Source of the DNA: Streptomyces sp. NRRL F-2664
GTDB lineage: Bacteria; Actinomycetota; Actinomycetes; Streptomycetales; Streptomycetaceae
NCBI RefSeq assembly: GCF_000719345.1
Contig: NZ_JOFX01000020.1
Coordinates: 62,001 to 126,000, forward strand
Direction of reading: 5' to 3'
DNA length: 64,000 nt
Shown here: piece by piece, positions 29,381 to 37,432 of the stretch
How positions within the stretch are numbered: position 1 is the first letter of the stretch
Layout of the letters: every line of letters begins with the position of its first letter
Translations under genes and position numbers: made by a program
The notes under the pieces: generated by a model
What the model was told of the DNA's origin: nothing
Seen by the model: the letters and a program-made list of their open reading frames with translations, nothing else
Database searches by the model: none

Positions 29381-29866
29381 TCAGACCTTGCCGCGGGTGC
29401 CGCGCAGGTGCTCCGCCACCGGCGTGAGCGAGGCGCGCAGCGCAGCCAGGGCCTCCGGCGGCAGCAGGTCGATGAAGTGCCGTCGGACGGACGCCACGTG
29501 GTGCGGGGCGACCTTCCGCATGGTCTCCATGCCCTCGTCCGTGAGCACCGCGTACAGCCCGCGGCGGTCGGACTCGCAGTTGACCCGGCGGACCAGGCCC
29601 GCCGTCTCCATGCGGGTGATCTGGTGCGACAGCCGGCTCTTGGACTGCAGGGTGGCGGTCGCGAGGTCGCTCATGCGCATCCGGTGGTCCTGCGACTCCG
29701 AGAGGTTCACGAGGATCTCGTAGTCGTTGTTGGTGAGTCCGAAGGGCTGGAGATCCTTTTCCAGCTGGTGCATGAGCAGCCTGCTGACGTCCAGGTGCGT
29801 GCGCCAGGCGCACTGCTCCGCGTCGGTCAGCCAGCGCGTGGCCGTCTCGGTCTCCATGGTCTCCAT
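29381..29866 (-). CDS. MarR-family transcriptional regulator
   Basis: 161 residues with the MarR winged helix. The recognition region is MSDLATATLQSKSRLSHQI and the wing contains RVNCESDRRGLYAVLTDEG. The start METMETETATRW has two in-frame ATGs at 29866 and 29857; AGGTAGAG lies upstream. The gene stands behind the AIM24 operon on the same strand, 54 nt away. An imperfect palindrome TGAACT/AGTTGA spans the gap and could be its own operator, but this is weak. Target unknown. Confidence 0.88.
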   Translation of the reverse strand: METMETETATRWLTDAEQCAWRTHLDVSRLLMHQLEKDLQPFGLTNNDYEILVNLSESQDHRMRMSDLATATLQSKSRLSHQITRMETAGLVRRVNCESDRRGLYAVLTDEGMETMRKVAPHHVASVRRHFIDLLPPEALAALRASLTPVAEHLRGTRGKV

Positions 29867-29920
29867 GAATGAACTCTACCTAAAAAGTTGAATTGCGTAC
29901 AAAGGCCGGAAGTCCCGACC

Positions 29921-30739
29921 TCACAGACCGAGGCGGCGCTGGAGGTCACCCAGCTGCCCCGGCATCCGCGGCACACCCTGCTGTCCCATGGACCCCTGCC
30001 CGGCCCCCGGCACGCCGTGCGCGTTGCCCGCGGCCGCTCCGGCGCCCACCGTGCCCACCGCGTGCTCGGCCATCAGCATCTCCGAGGACTGCAGGAGCAC
30101 CGTCCCGGCTCCGACGAACTCGAACTGGTGCTCCTCGCCCGAGGTGCCCCCGATGCCGGCCAGCGAGCGCAGTCCGCCCATCACGCCGGACATGTAGCCG
30201 TGATCGTAATGGTGGCAGGGGGACGGGCAGTCCGCCCAGCCGACGAGCGCCTGCGGGTCCACGCGCAGCGGCGGCTCCATGAACACCACCGGCCCGTTGG
30301 AGGCCGCCACGAACTTGCCGGTTCCGATCAGCGTCAGGAAGCCCGGGACGATCGACTGCTTCAGGGCGAGCGAGGGCTGGTAGGCCAGCAGGTTGCCCGA
30401 GCGGATCGTGAGGTTGCCGTCGTCGAGGTCGTACGAGTTCACGTCGAAGGCCCGGTCGGCCAGCAGCATCTTGCCCTGGCCCTCGGCGACCACCCAGTCG
30501 CTCGCGTGCAGCGGCGAGTGGAAGCTGGTGCGCAGCAGGCGGTCGAAGCGTCCGTTGCCGATGCCGTTGAACTCGATGCGCCCGTAGTACGAGATCATCT
30601 TGCCCTTCTGCAGGAACCACTGGCTCCCCTTGAGCTCCACGCAGAAGGTGTAGGCGTTGACGTTGTCGTCGGACGGCAGCGTGTACGGGTCGAAGACCGT
30701 CGGGCCGCCCGGTCCGCCCAGCACGGGGCCAAAGTTCAC
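29921..30739 (-). CDS. AIM24 family protein, third gene of operon
   Basis: 272 residues of the AIM24 (DUF124) beta-rich fold. Typical pieces are AFDVNSYDLDDGNLTIRSGN, NGPVVFMEPPLRVDPQAL and GTSGEEHQFEFVGAGTVLLQ. A C-terminal Met/Gly/Ala-rich tail is present only in this copy. AIM24 proteins are TNF-like jelly-roll trimers of unknown bacterial function. The GTG start overlaps the stop of the previous AIM24 gene (GTGA), so the three genes form a coupled operon. Confidence 0.9.
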   Translation of the reverse strand: MNFGPVLGGPGGPTVFDPYTLPSDDNVNAYTFCVELKGSQWFLQKGKMISYYGRIEFNGIGNGRFDRLLRTSFHSPLHASDWVVAEGQGKMLLADRAFDVNSYDLDDGNLTIRSGNLLAYQPSLALKQSIVPGFLTLIGTGKFVAASNGPVVFMEPPLRVDPQALVGWADCPSPCHHYDHGYMSGVMGGLRSLAGIGGTSGEEHQFEFVGAGTVLLQSSEMLMAEHAVGTVGAGAAAGNAHGVPGAGQGSMGQQGVPRMPGQLGDLQRRLGL

Positions 30740-31386
30740 AGCTTCTCCTCGGAGGCCTGTACGTACACCGCGCCCTGGCCGGACAGTTCCAGCTGGAACG
30801 CCTCGCCCGAGCCGCGCCCCACCATGTCCCGCCAGCCGAGGGCGGTGGAGAGCTTGTTCCTGACGTCCCCGTGGTGGGCCACGTAGGCCTGGGGGTCCAC
30901 GTGGACCGGCCGGTTCGGGGTGATGGGGAGCTCGATGACCCCGCCGTGGGCCATGACGGCGACCGAGCCGTGGCCCTTGAGGGTGGTGGTGAACAGGCCC
31001 TGGCCGGTCACCTGGCCGCGGACCATGCCCATGACGCCGCCCTGCGAGCCCATGAACATGGTGCCCTGCTGGAGGGTGCCGTCGAAGGCGAGCAGCCGGT
31101 CGGCCTCGACGTAGAGGGTCTCGCCGGTCAGGTTGATCACCTGGATGTGGTGGCCGCCGTGGCCGAACATCACGGTGCCGCTGCCCTCGACCGTCATCAG
31201 CGGGGTCTGCTCGTTCGCCACGCGACGGCCGATCATGCCCATGACCCCGCCCTGACCGCCCGTCAGGCTCGGGGTGAAGGAGACGTCCCCGCGGTACGCG
31301 AGCATCGCGCCGCGCTGGCTGAACATCCTCTGGCCCGGGACCACCTGGGCCTCGACCATCTTCGAGTTGATCTCGCGGAACGGCAT
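30736..31386 (-). CDS. AIM24 family protein, second gene of operon
   Basis: 216 residues, MPFREINSKMVEAQVVPGQ at the start. It has the glycine-rich turns GGQGGVMGMIGRRVANEQ and GSQGGVMGMVRGQVTGQG and the ending GSGEAFQLELSGQGAVYVQ. The last motif recurs in the first gene as GSGEAFQIRFEGEGLVYVQ, showing these are paralogues. The ATG at 31386 shares one base with the stop of the first gene (TGATG), which decides the start over a longer open frame. No enzyme motif or membrane helix is visible. Confidence 0.9.
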   Translation of the reverse strand: MPFREINSKMVEAQVVPGQRMFSQRGAMLAYRGDVSFTPSLTGGQGGVMGMIGRRVANEQTPLMTVEGSGTVMFGHGGHHIQVINLTGETLYVEADRLLAFDGTLQQGTMFMGSQGGVMGMVRGQVTGQGLFTTTLKGHGSVAVMAHGGVIELPITPNRPVHVDPQAYVAHHGDVRNKLSTALGWRDMVGRGSGEAFQLELSGQGAVYVQASEEKL

Positions 31387-32024
31387 CAGATGTCGCCCCC
31401 GACGGTGTTGCGCTCGCTCGGCTGCACGTACACCAGGCCCTCGCCCTCGAAGCGGATCTGGAACGCCTCGCCGGAGCCCTCGCCGATCAGCGTGCGGAAG
31501 GTCACACCGGACTGGAAGGACTGCTGGAGGTTGCCGGTGTGCGCGATGTACGCCCCCGGGTCGACGGACAGCGGGTACTGGGCGCTCACGCGCAGCACCA
31601 CGGCCGGCCCGTCGGAGATGATGGCCGCCTGGCCCGAGCCCTCGACCGTCGTGGTGAACAGCCCGTTGCCCGTGGAGGCGCCGCGCAGTCCGGTGAAGGT
31701 GGTGCCGGTCCGCAGGCCGGCGTCGGTGCACAGCAGGTTGCTGGACTCGACGTAGAGCTTCTCGCCGCGCAGATCGACCAGGTTGATCTCACTCGCGCGG
31801 TCGGCGAAGAAGCAGGTGCCGTGCCCCTGTACCTCCATCACCGTCATCTGTTCGCCGGTCAGCCGGCGGGTCACCATGCCGCGGAGGCCTTCGCCGCCGC
31901 CGGACATCTTCTTGAAGGCCATCTGCCCGTCGTACGCGACCATGGAGCCGTTCTTCGCTTTCACGGCGTCCCCGGTCAGGTCGACGGCCAGCACCTTGCT
32001 GCCTTGGAGTCGGAACTGAGCCAC
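31386..32024 (-). CDS. AIM24 family protein, first gene of operon
   Basis: 212 residues starting MAQFRLQGSKVLAVDLTGD. The AIM24 signature segments FFADRASEINLVDLRGEKL and PLSVDPGAYIAHTGNL are present. It is the promoter-proximal member of three tandem AIM24 genes with overlapping stops and starts. A 187-nt divergent space separates it from the DUF3817 gene. The role is unknown; three different paralogues made together suggest a mixed oligomer, which is inference. Confidence 0.9.
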   Translation of the reverse strand: MAQFRLQGSKVLAVDLTGDAVKAKNGSMVAYDGQMAFKKMSGGGEGLRGMVTRRLTGEQMTVMEVQGHGTCFFADRASEINLVDLRGEKLYVESSNLLCTDAGLRTGTTFTGLRGASTGNGLFTTTVEGSGQAAIISDGPAVVLRVSAQYPLSVDPGAYIAHTGNLQQSFQSGVTFRTLIGEGSGEAFQIRFEGEGLVYVQPSERNTVGGDI

Positions 32025-32137
32025 GGGAAGACGTTATCGGCACCGGGCGGACCCGAACAGGGCCCGTGGCCGAGACATGCCACACCTCGGCAGTTTGGGC
32101 GCGAAACCGGTGCGATCCGGGCTCCCGCCGCGCGGCA

Positions 32138-32175
32138 GGGGCCGGGTCAAGATCCCGCAAAGCGGCTGAGACACT
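32138..32175 (+). promoter_or_regulatory. shared promoter element, copy 1 (before DUF3817 gene 1)
   Basis: A 28-nt stretch (32138-32165) with core GTCAAGATC and GCAAA matches 36970-36997 at 24 of 28 positions; both lie directly upstream of DUF3817 genes. Read as a promoter, TCAAGA (32147-32152) and GACACT (32170-32175) are 17 nt apart. Transcription would start near 32182, 30 nt before the GTG. Confidence 0.65.
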
Positions 32176-32211
32176 GGGAGGCGACCCTGGCCTCCACCCC
32201 GAAGGTTCCAC

Positions 32212-32556
32212 GTGGACATCAAGACCGCCTCCGCCCTGCACCGACTGCGCCTCGTCTCCGTCCCGGAGGCGCTGTCGTTCCCGGCCCTGCTGATCTTCGG
32301 CTCGCTGCTGAGCCGGGTCTCGGACATCGACTACCTGCTGATGCCGCTGGGCCTGCTGCACGCGTTCCTGTTCATGGTCTACTCGGTGCTGCTGCTGGAC
32401 GTCTGGTACAAGGCGAAGTGGCCCTTCAAGAAGGTCCTGTTCTTCTTCGTCCTCTCGGTGGTTCCGCTGGGCGGTCTCTACGGCGACAAGCTGCTCAAGC
32501 GCGAAGAGGCCGACAGCGTGGTCGCGGCCCGTGCCCCTGAGGCGGCCCAGGCGTGA
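32212..32556 (+). CDS. DUF3817 integral membrane protein 1
   Basis: 114 residues with about three membrane helices: [37 protein letters not shown] and [17 protein letters not shown]. The LxHAxLF(M/L)xY segment is the DUF3817 hallmark. Function unknown. GAAGG precedes the GTG at 32212. Its TGA overlaps the GTG of the thiamine-binding protein gene (GTGA), so the two are coupled. A second DUF3817 gene lies at 37016. Confidence 0.88.
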   Translation: MDIKTASALHRLRLVSVPEALSFPALLIFGSLLSRVSDIDYLLMPLGLLHAFLFMVYSVLLLDVWYKAKWPFKKVLFFFVLSVVPLGGLYGDKLLKREEADSVVAARAPEAAQA

Positions 32557-32849
32557 TCGTCGCGTTCTCGGTGACCCCGCTCGGCGTCGGTGAAGAGGTC
32601 GGCGAGTACGTCGCCGACGCGGTCCGCGTGGTGCGCGCGTCCGGGCTGCCGAACCGCACCGACGCCATGTTCACCACCGTCGAGGGTGAGTGGGACGAGG
32701 TCATGGACGTGATCCGGCGCGCGGTCGCCGCCGTCGAGGAGCGGGCGCCCCGCGTCTCCTTCGTCCTGAAGGCGGACATCCGCCCCGGCGTCACCGACGG
32801 GATCACCTCGAAGGTGGAGACGGTGGAGCGCCACCTCGGCCAGAGCTGA
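32553..32849 (+). CDS. MTH1187-type thiamine-binding protein
   Basis: 98 residues forming a single ferredoxin-like alpha/beta domain. [40 protein letters not shown] and [12 protein letters not shown] are typical of the MTH1187/YkoF-like thiamine-binding family. It is cytoplasmic and may bind thiamine or its precursors; substrate is not proven by sequence. The GTG start overlaps the DUF3817 stop by 4 nt. Confidence 0.88.
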   Translation: MIVAFSVTPLGVGEEVGEYVADAVRVVRASGLPNRTDAMFTTVEGEWDEVMDVIRRAVAAVEERAPRVSFVLKADIRPGVTDGITSKVETVERHLGQS

Positions 32850-32871
32850 ACCGCCCGCCCCGCACGCCACG

Positions 32872-32902
32872 AGCGCCCCTGGCCCAGCCGGCCGGGGGCG
32901 CT
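32872..32902. terminator. bidirectional terminator before the GH6-like gene
   Basis: AGCGCCCC and GGGGCGCT form the outer stem, with an inner TGGCC/GGCC-type stem, between two convergent genes. Confidence 0.7.
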
Positions 32903-32907
32903 TCCGC

Positions 32908-33972
32908 CTACGGGGGAGTGTCCCGGGCGCGGCGGGCCAGGCCGAGGGCCTGCTCGGGCCACCAGGTGCCGGCCTCCGGGCCGCCGCGGCAGGTCCCGTC
33001 CGACTCGCCGGGCCGCCTCACCCACAGGTACGCGTCGACCAGCGGGTCGCCGGTCCGGTCGGTCGGCGGCGTGCCCAGGGCGCGGCCCGGCGGGTTGCAC
33101 CCGGCCCGGGCGCGGTCGCCCGGCGGCGTCCCCGCGCCGTTGCGGCCGGTGTCGACGACGTAGTGCCGACCCCCGGTGGCCCGGGACAACTGCGCGCCGT
33201 AGGCGCGCACCTCCGCGTCCGGCCGGTAGCCGGAGACGTTGAGGGCGAAGCCGTCGGCGCGGTCGAGGCCCGCCTCGCGGAGGGGGCCGGCGAGGTCCGC
33301 CGGATCGCGGACCCGGTCCGGACCTCCCGCGTCCAGGTAGACCTTCGTGCGGGGGTTGCGCTTGAGCCGGTCGACGGCCTCGGACAGCAGCCGGTAGCGC
33401 TCGGTGCGCCGCCCGTCGCGCACGCAGCCCTCGACGGCGTGCGCGACGGCGTGCGGTTCCAGGACCACGAGGGCGTCGGCGTCGCCGATCGCGTCGGCGA
33501 AGGCACCGATCCAGCGGCGGTAGGCCGCGGCGTCGGGGGCGCCCCCGGCCGGCTGCCGACCGCAGTCGCGGTGCGGGATGTGGTGCGCGGCGAGCACCAG
33601 GGTGCGCCCGGCGGCCTTCGCCCCCGCGCGGGCCCGGCGGATCGCCGGGCCCGGATCGCCCGGCCGCCCCCACAGCGCCACCGGGCGGTCGGCGATCCGG
33701 CGCAGCACCTGGGCGTCGCCGTAGCGGCCCCGCGCCTCCCAGGCCAGCACCTGCCGGGCGGCCTCGCTGCCGGGATCCACCCAGAACACCGCCCCGCCGT
33801 CGAGGGCGGGCGCCGCGGCGGAGGCCGTGGCACCGGCGGCAGGACCGCCCGGCCGCGGCCGGGGATCCGTGGTGCAGGCGGGGACCGCCGTGAGCAGCAG
33901 CAGGAGGCCGAGGGCGGCGGCGCGCCGGGGGCGGTGCGGCCCGGGGTGCGGCCGGGGGACGACGGGTGGCAT
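32908..33972 (-). CDS. GH6-family (cellulase-like) lipoprotein with altered active site
   Basis: 354 residues. A lipoprotein signal with LLLLLTAVPAC (acylated Cys about 33) is followed by a GH6 domain (about 58-350). Family landmarks are HHIPHRDCG (131-137), KVYLDAGGPD, GFALNVSGYRP, VVDTGRNGAGTP, CNPPGRALGTPPT and WVRRPGESDG. The general-acid motif, normally EPD(S/A), reads VVLEPHAVAH: the Asp is His 173. The active-site Tyr before the RDC motif is also His (about 129). The Asp of RDC and of GESDG remain. It is membrane-anchored outside the cell and may be a modified cellulase, an enzyme for another glucan, or a sugar-binding pseudoenzyme. Confidence 0.85.
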   Translation of the reverse strand: MPPVVPRPHPGPHRPRRAAALGLLLLLTAVPACTTDPRPRPGGPAAGATASAAAPALDGGAVFWVDPGSEAARQVLAWEARGRYGDAQVLRRIADRPVALWGRPGDPGPAIRRARAGAKAAGRTLVLAAHHIPHRDCGRQPAGGAPDAAAYRRWIGAFADAIGDADALVVLEPHAVAHAVEGCVRDGRRTERYRLLSEAVDRLKRNPRTKVYLDAGGPDRVRDPADLAGPLREAGLDRADGFALNVSGYRPDAEVRAYGAQLSRATGGRHYVVDTGRNGAGTPPGDRARAGCNPPGRALGTPPTDRTGDPLVDAYLWVRRPGESDGTCRGGPEAGTWWPEQALGLARRARDTPP

Positions 33973-34072
33973 CCGGTTTCCTCGGGACGAAGGGTCGGGT
34001 GGCAGACCGCAAGACCGGAATATGGTGACATGACGGACCGTCGGCTCCCTCCTGCGACACCGGCCCCGCCGG

Positions 34073-35068
34073 TCAGCCGGCGGTGTCCCCGGTGGTGAGG
34101 GCGATCGCCAGCGGGGTGCGCTCGTAGAGCACCTGGTGGCCGCGGCGGGCGGAGATCAGCAGACCCGCCGCGTGCAGCACCCCCAGGTGCGCCGAGACGG
34201 TGGACGGGGCGAGGCCCAGGCGGTGGGCGAGAGCCGTCGTCGAGGCCGGTTCGTCCAGCGCGCACAGCACGTCCGCGCGGCCCCGGCCCAGCAGCCGGGC
34301 CAAGGCGGTCGGCGTGTCCTCGCCCGCCGGGGTCCACAGGGCGCCGATGCCGCGTGCCGGGTAGACGACCGTCGGCTGCCAGGGCGGGTCGAACCCGCCC
34401 GCGATCTGCGGCCAGACGAAGGCGCTCGGCATGAGCAGCAGCCCCTGGCCCCCCAGGACGCGGTCGTGGTGACTGGGCCGCTCGATGGTCAGGGTGAGCG
34501 AGGCCGCGTCCCAGGACAGTCCGGGATGCAGACCGTCGAAGAGCGACTCCAGCCCGCCCGCCGCCAGACGTCGCGTGTGAAAGAGGACGTCCGCCTCCAG
34601 CAGGGCCCGCAGCCGCGGCCAGTGCGGCTCGACCAGCACGGTCCAGGCCCGCTCCAGCAGGTCCGCCAGCTCGCGCACCGCCCGCGCCGGATCGGCGAGC
34701 AGGCCCCGGCCCAGGTCGCTGTCCAGCGCCCCGGGCGTGCACGCCAGCGACCTGCGCATGTCCTCGCGCGCCGCGGCCGGATCGGCCGCCCTGATCACCG
34801 CGAGCTCCTCCTCGAAGGAGACGCCGGGTCCGCTCGGCGGCGGGCTGATGAAGTCCGTACTGTGCCCCCGGCGCGGCATCAGCAGCCACAGCGGCCGCAG
34901 GTCCAGCCCGTCGGCGGCGGACCGGATCCGGCGCAGCCACGGCAGGTGGTAGCCCTGCCGGTCGGGTCGGCTCAGCGTGCGGATCGCCTCCTGCGTCTCC
35001 CACGCCGGAGACAGGGCGAACCGGCAGCGCAGCAGGTCCTCGTGCCCGAAGCGGTGATGCAGTGCCAT
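34073..35068 (-). CDS. ArsR-like winged-helix regulator (DUF5937 type)
   Basis: 331 residues. A long N-terminal domain of unknown ligand precedes an ArsR-type winged helix at about 255-325, with STTALAHRLGLAPSTVSAHL and a wing in RRGHQVLYER. The ATG at 35068 (MALHHRFG) follows GGGGAGCGGGAG; a frame start further out lacks this. The gene is divergent from an MFS transporter gene, 90 nt away, and probably controls it. This layout is common for Streptomyces regulators with their efflux targets. Confidence 0.87.
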   Translation of the reverse strand: MALHHRFGHEDLLRCRFALSPAWETQEAIRTLSRPDRQGYHLPWLRRIRSAADGLDLRPLWLLMPRRGHSTDFISPPPSGPGVSFEEELAVIRAADPAAAREDMRRSLACTPGALDSDLGRGLLADPARAVRELADLLERAWTVLVEPHWPRLRALLEADVLFHTRRLAAGGLESLFDGLHPGLSWDAASLTLTIERPSHHDRVLGGQGLLLMPSAFVWPQIAGGFDPPWQPTVVYPARGIGALWTPAGEDTPTALARLLGRGRADVLCALDEPASTTALAHRLGLAPSTVSAHLGVLHAAGLLISARRGHQVLYERTPLAIALTTGDTAG

Positions 35069-35158
35069 GCCGCGCTCCCGCTCCCCGGGCCCCGCGCCCG
35101 ACATTCGCCCCAGGCCGAATCCCTACGTCCGGCCAGCCTAGGCCCCGACGCTGCCCTC

Positions 35159-36412
35159 ATGGCAACCGTCACCCCGGCCGCGGCCGCAGCGCGCCCCGCC
35201 GGCTACCGCACCGTCCTGCGGACCCCGCAGTTCCCGGCCGTCTTCGCCGCGCACCTGATGTCCGTACTCGGTCTGGTCGTCGCCGAGATCTCGCTCTCCG
35301 TCCTCGTCCACCGCCTCACCGGATCACCGCTGCTGAGCGCCCTCACCTTCGCGCTCGGCTTCCTCCCGTACGCCCTCGGCGGCACCCTGCTCGCCGGGAT
35401 CGCCGACCGCCACCCCGCCCGGCGGGTGCTCGTCACGTGCGACCTCGTCTGCGCGGCGTGCGCGGCGGCCATGGTGCTGCCGGGCACCCCCGTCGCCGCG
35501 CTCCTCGTCCTGCGCTGCGCCATGGCCTTCGTCGCCCCCCTCTTCCAGGGCACGCGCAACGCCTCCCTCCCCGACATCCTCGGCACCGGCGAGGCCTATG
35601 TCCTGGGCCGCTCGCTGCTGCGCCTGGTCGCCCAGAGCGCGCAGCTCGTCGGCTTCGGCCTGGGCGGGCTGCTGCTCACCGTGCTCGCCCCGCGCGGCGC
35701 CATCGCGCTGACGGCCGCCGGCTTCCTCGGCTCGGCCCTGCTGCTGAGGCTGGGCACCCGCGCCCGCCCCGCGCGCACGGGTGCCCGCACCTCCCCGTTC
35801 GCCGGCGTGCGGGCCGTCCTCGGGCGGCGCCGGCTGCGGGCGCTCACCCTGCTCTTCTGGCTGCCCCCGGCCTTCCTCGTCGTCCCCGAGGCGCTCCTCG
35901 CCGCGTACGCCGACGGCATCGGCGCCTCCACCGCCGTCCTCGGGCTGATGATGTGCGCCATGCCCGTCGGGACCGTCGCAGGAGAACTGTGGGCGGGCTC
36001 CGCGCTCAGCGCACGGACGCGTTCGCGGATCGTGGCCCCGCTGGCCGCCGCCGGGCTGCTGCCGTTCCTCCTCTACGCCGGCCGGCCCGGCGTGCCCCTC
36101 GCACTGCTCGCGCTGCTGCTCGCCGGGCTGGCCCACGCGTACACCCTCGGGCTCGACCAGTGGTACGTGGACGCCGTCCCCGACGAGCTGCGCGGCCGGG
36201 CGATGACCCTGCTCAGCACGGGCCTGATGTCCCTCCAGGGGGTGGGCATGGCCCTCGCCGGGCTCGCCGCCGAGTTCTTCCCCGTGCATACGGTCGTCAC
36301 CGGTGCAGGAGTGCTCGGCACGGCCGTCGTGGCGGCGCTCCTGGCCGAACTGCGGTGCGCCGTCCGGCAGGAGGAGCGACTGAGGGATGAGACGGCCCCC
36401 GCCGGAAAGTGA
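35159..36412 (+). CDS. MFS transporter, probable efflux protein
   Basis: 417 residues with about twelve membrane helices. The cytoplasmic loop 2-3 motif reads GGTLLAGIADRHPARRVLV, typical of the major facilitator superfamily. Start: ATG at 35159, giving a short cytoplasmic N-terminus MATVTPAAAAARPAGYRT and then helix 1; no clear ribosome site is seen, so a leaderless transcript is possible. Divergent to the ArsR-like gene and 21 nt ahead of a MarR gene, with which it may be cotranscribed. Substrate unknown. Confidence 0.88.
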   Translation: MATVTPAAAAARPAGYRTVLRTPQFPAVFAAHLMSVLGLVVAEISLSVLVHRLTGSPLLSALTFALGFLPYALGGTLLAGIADRHPARRVLVTCDLVCAACAAAMVLPGTPVAALLVLRCAMAFVAPLFQGTRNASLPDILGTGEAYVLGRSLLRLVAQSAQLVGFGLGGLLLTVLAPRGAIALTAAGFLGSALLLRLGTRARPARTGARTSPFAGVRAVLGRRRLRALTLLFWLPPAFLVVPEALLAAYADGIGASTAVLGLMMCAMPVGTVAGELWAGSALSARTRSRIVAPLAAAGLLPFLLYAGRPGVPLALLALLLAGLAHAYTLGLDQWYVDAVPDELRGRAMTLLSTGLMSLQGVGMALAGLAAEFFPVHTVVTGAGVLGTAVVAALLAELRCAVRQEERLRDETAPAGK

Positions 36413-36433
36413 CCTCCCGGTAGGGTCGGAGGC

Positions 36434-36943
36434 GTGCCCAAGCCGCTCAGCCTTCCCTTCGACCCCATCGCCCGTGCCGACGAGCTCTGGCAGCAGCGCT
36501 GGGGGCCCGTGCCCTCGATGGCCGCGATCACCTCGATCATGCGCGCCCACCAGATCCTGCTCGGCGAGGTCGACGCGGTCGTCAAGCCGTACGGGCTGAC
36601 CTTCGCGCGCTACGAGGCCCTCGTGCTGCTCACCTTCTCCAAGGCGGGCGAGCTGCCCATGTCGAAGATCGGCGAGAGGCTGATGGTCCACCCGACCTCG
36701 GTGACCAACACCGTGGACCGGCTGGTGAAGTCGGGACTGGTCGCCAAGCGGCCCAACCCGAACGACGGCCGCGGCACCCTGGCCTCCATCACGGAGAAGG
36801 GCCGGGAGGTCGTCGAGGCCGCCACGAAGGACCTGATGGCCATCGACTTCGGACTTGGCGCCTACGACGCGGAGGAGTGCGCGGAGATCTTCGCCCTGCT
36901 CCGCCCCCTGCGGGTGGCCGCTGCGGACTTCGAGGAGTCCTGA
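36434..36943 (+). CDS. MarR-family transcriptional regulator
   Basis: 169 residues. The winged helix contains MSKIGERLMVHPTSVTNTV and RPNPNDGRGTLASITEKG, and an N-terminal helix pair serves dimerisation. GGTCGGAGGC directly precedes the GTG at 36434. Only 21 nt separate it from the MFS stop. It may control the efflux gene or the acyl-CoA genes downstream; nothing in the sequence decides. Confidence 0.9.
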   Translation: MPKPLSLPFDPIARADELWQQRWGPVPSMAAITSIMRAHQILLGEVDAVVKPYGLTFARYEALVLLTFSKAGELPMSKIGERLMVHPTSVTNTVDRLVKSGLVAKRPNPNDGRGTLASITEKGREVVEAATKDLMAIDFGLGAYDAEECAEIFALLRPLRVAAADFEES

Positions 36944-36969
36944 GGGCCGCACCCCCGTTCCGCGATGCC

Positions 36970-37008
36970 GGGGCCGCGTCAAGATCGAGCAAAACGGACG
37001 GTTAGGCT
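36970..37008 (+). promoter_or_regulatory. shared promoter element, copy 2 (before DUF3817 gene 2)
   Basis: This is the second copy of the 28-nt element, at 36970-36997. TCAAGA (36979-36984) and TAGGCT (37003-37008) are 18 nt apart. The predicted transcription start falls at about 37015, so the ATG at 37016 would be leaderless or nearly so. Confidence 0.65.
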
Positions 37009-37015
37009 CGTCCGC

Positions 37016-37345
37016 ATGAAACGAAGCGTGCTGACCCGCTACCGCGTCATGGCCTACGTGACCGCGGTCATGCTCCTGATCCTGTGTGCCTGCATGGTGG
37101 CGAAGTACGGCTTCGACACCGGCGCCGAGCTGACCTTCTTCGTGTCGCAGACCCACGGCGTGCTCTTCATGATCTACCTGGTCTTCGCCTTCGACCTGGG
37201 CTCCAAGGCCAGGTGGAGCTTCGGCAAACTGCTCTGGGTGCTCGTGTCGGGCACGATTCCGCTGGCGGCGTTCTTCGTCGAGCGGAGGGTGCGCGCCGAG
37301 GTCGAGCCGCTGGTCAGCGACTCCCTCACGACCGCCCGCGCCTGA
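37016..37345 (+). CDS. DUF3817 integral membrane protein 2
   Basis: 109 residues with three membrane helices (VMAYVTAVMLLILCACMVA, THGVLFMIYLVFAFDLG, LLWVLVSGTIPLAAFFV). THGVLFMIYLVFAFDLGSKA matches [20 protein letters not shown] of the other DUF3817 protein. The ATG at 37016 is chosen over an open frame reaching 36965 because the promoter element sits between. Function unknown. Confidence 0.87.
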   Translation: MKRSVLTRYRVMAYVTAVMLLILCACMVAKYGFDTGAELTFFVSQTHGVLFMIYLVFAFDLGSKARWSFGKLLWVLVSGTIPLAAFFVERRVRAEVEPLVSDSLTTARA

Positions 37346-37400
37346 TACGGGACGAGCGTCACCCGCCCCCGGGGCGAGTCCCCGGGGGTTTGCCATCGAC

Positions 37401-37424
37401 ATTTACTAGGACGTCCTAGTAAAT
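37401..37424. promoter_or_regulatory. perfect 24-bp palindrome, likely icmA operator
   Basis: The half site ATTTACTAGGAC is followed without gap by its exact reverse complement GTCCTAGTAAAT. It ends 8 nt before the icmA ATG. TAGTAA (37417-37422), inside the right half, could be the -10 box, so a bound regulator would block transcription. Confidence 0.8.
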
Positions 37425-37432
37425 TCGTGGGT

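Noticed and set aside
29867..29895. MarR operator TGAACT/AGTTGA
   Set aside because: The arms have a mismatch and the 10-nt spacer is AT-rich by chance; too weak to list as a site.
37427..37432. GTG at 37427 as the icmA start
   Set aside because: The known diagnostic residues Phe80 and Gln198 fall at exactly these numbers only with ATG 37433.
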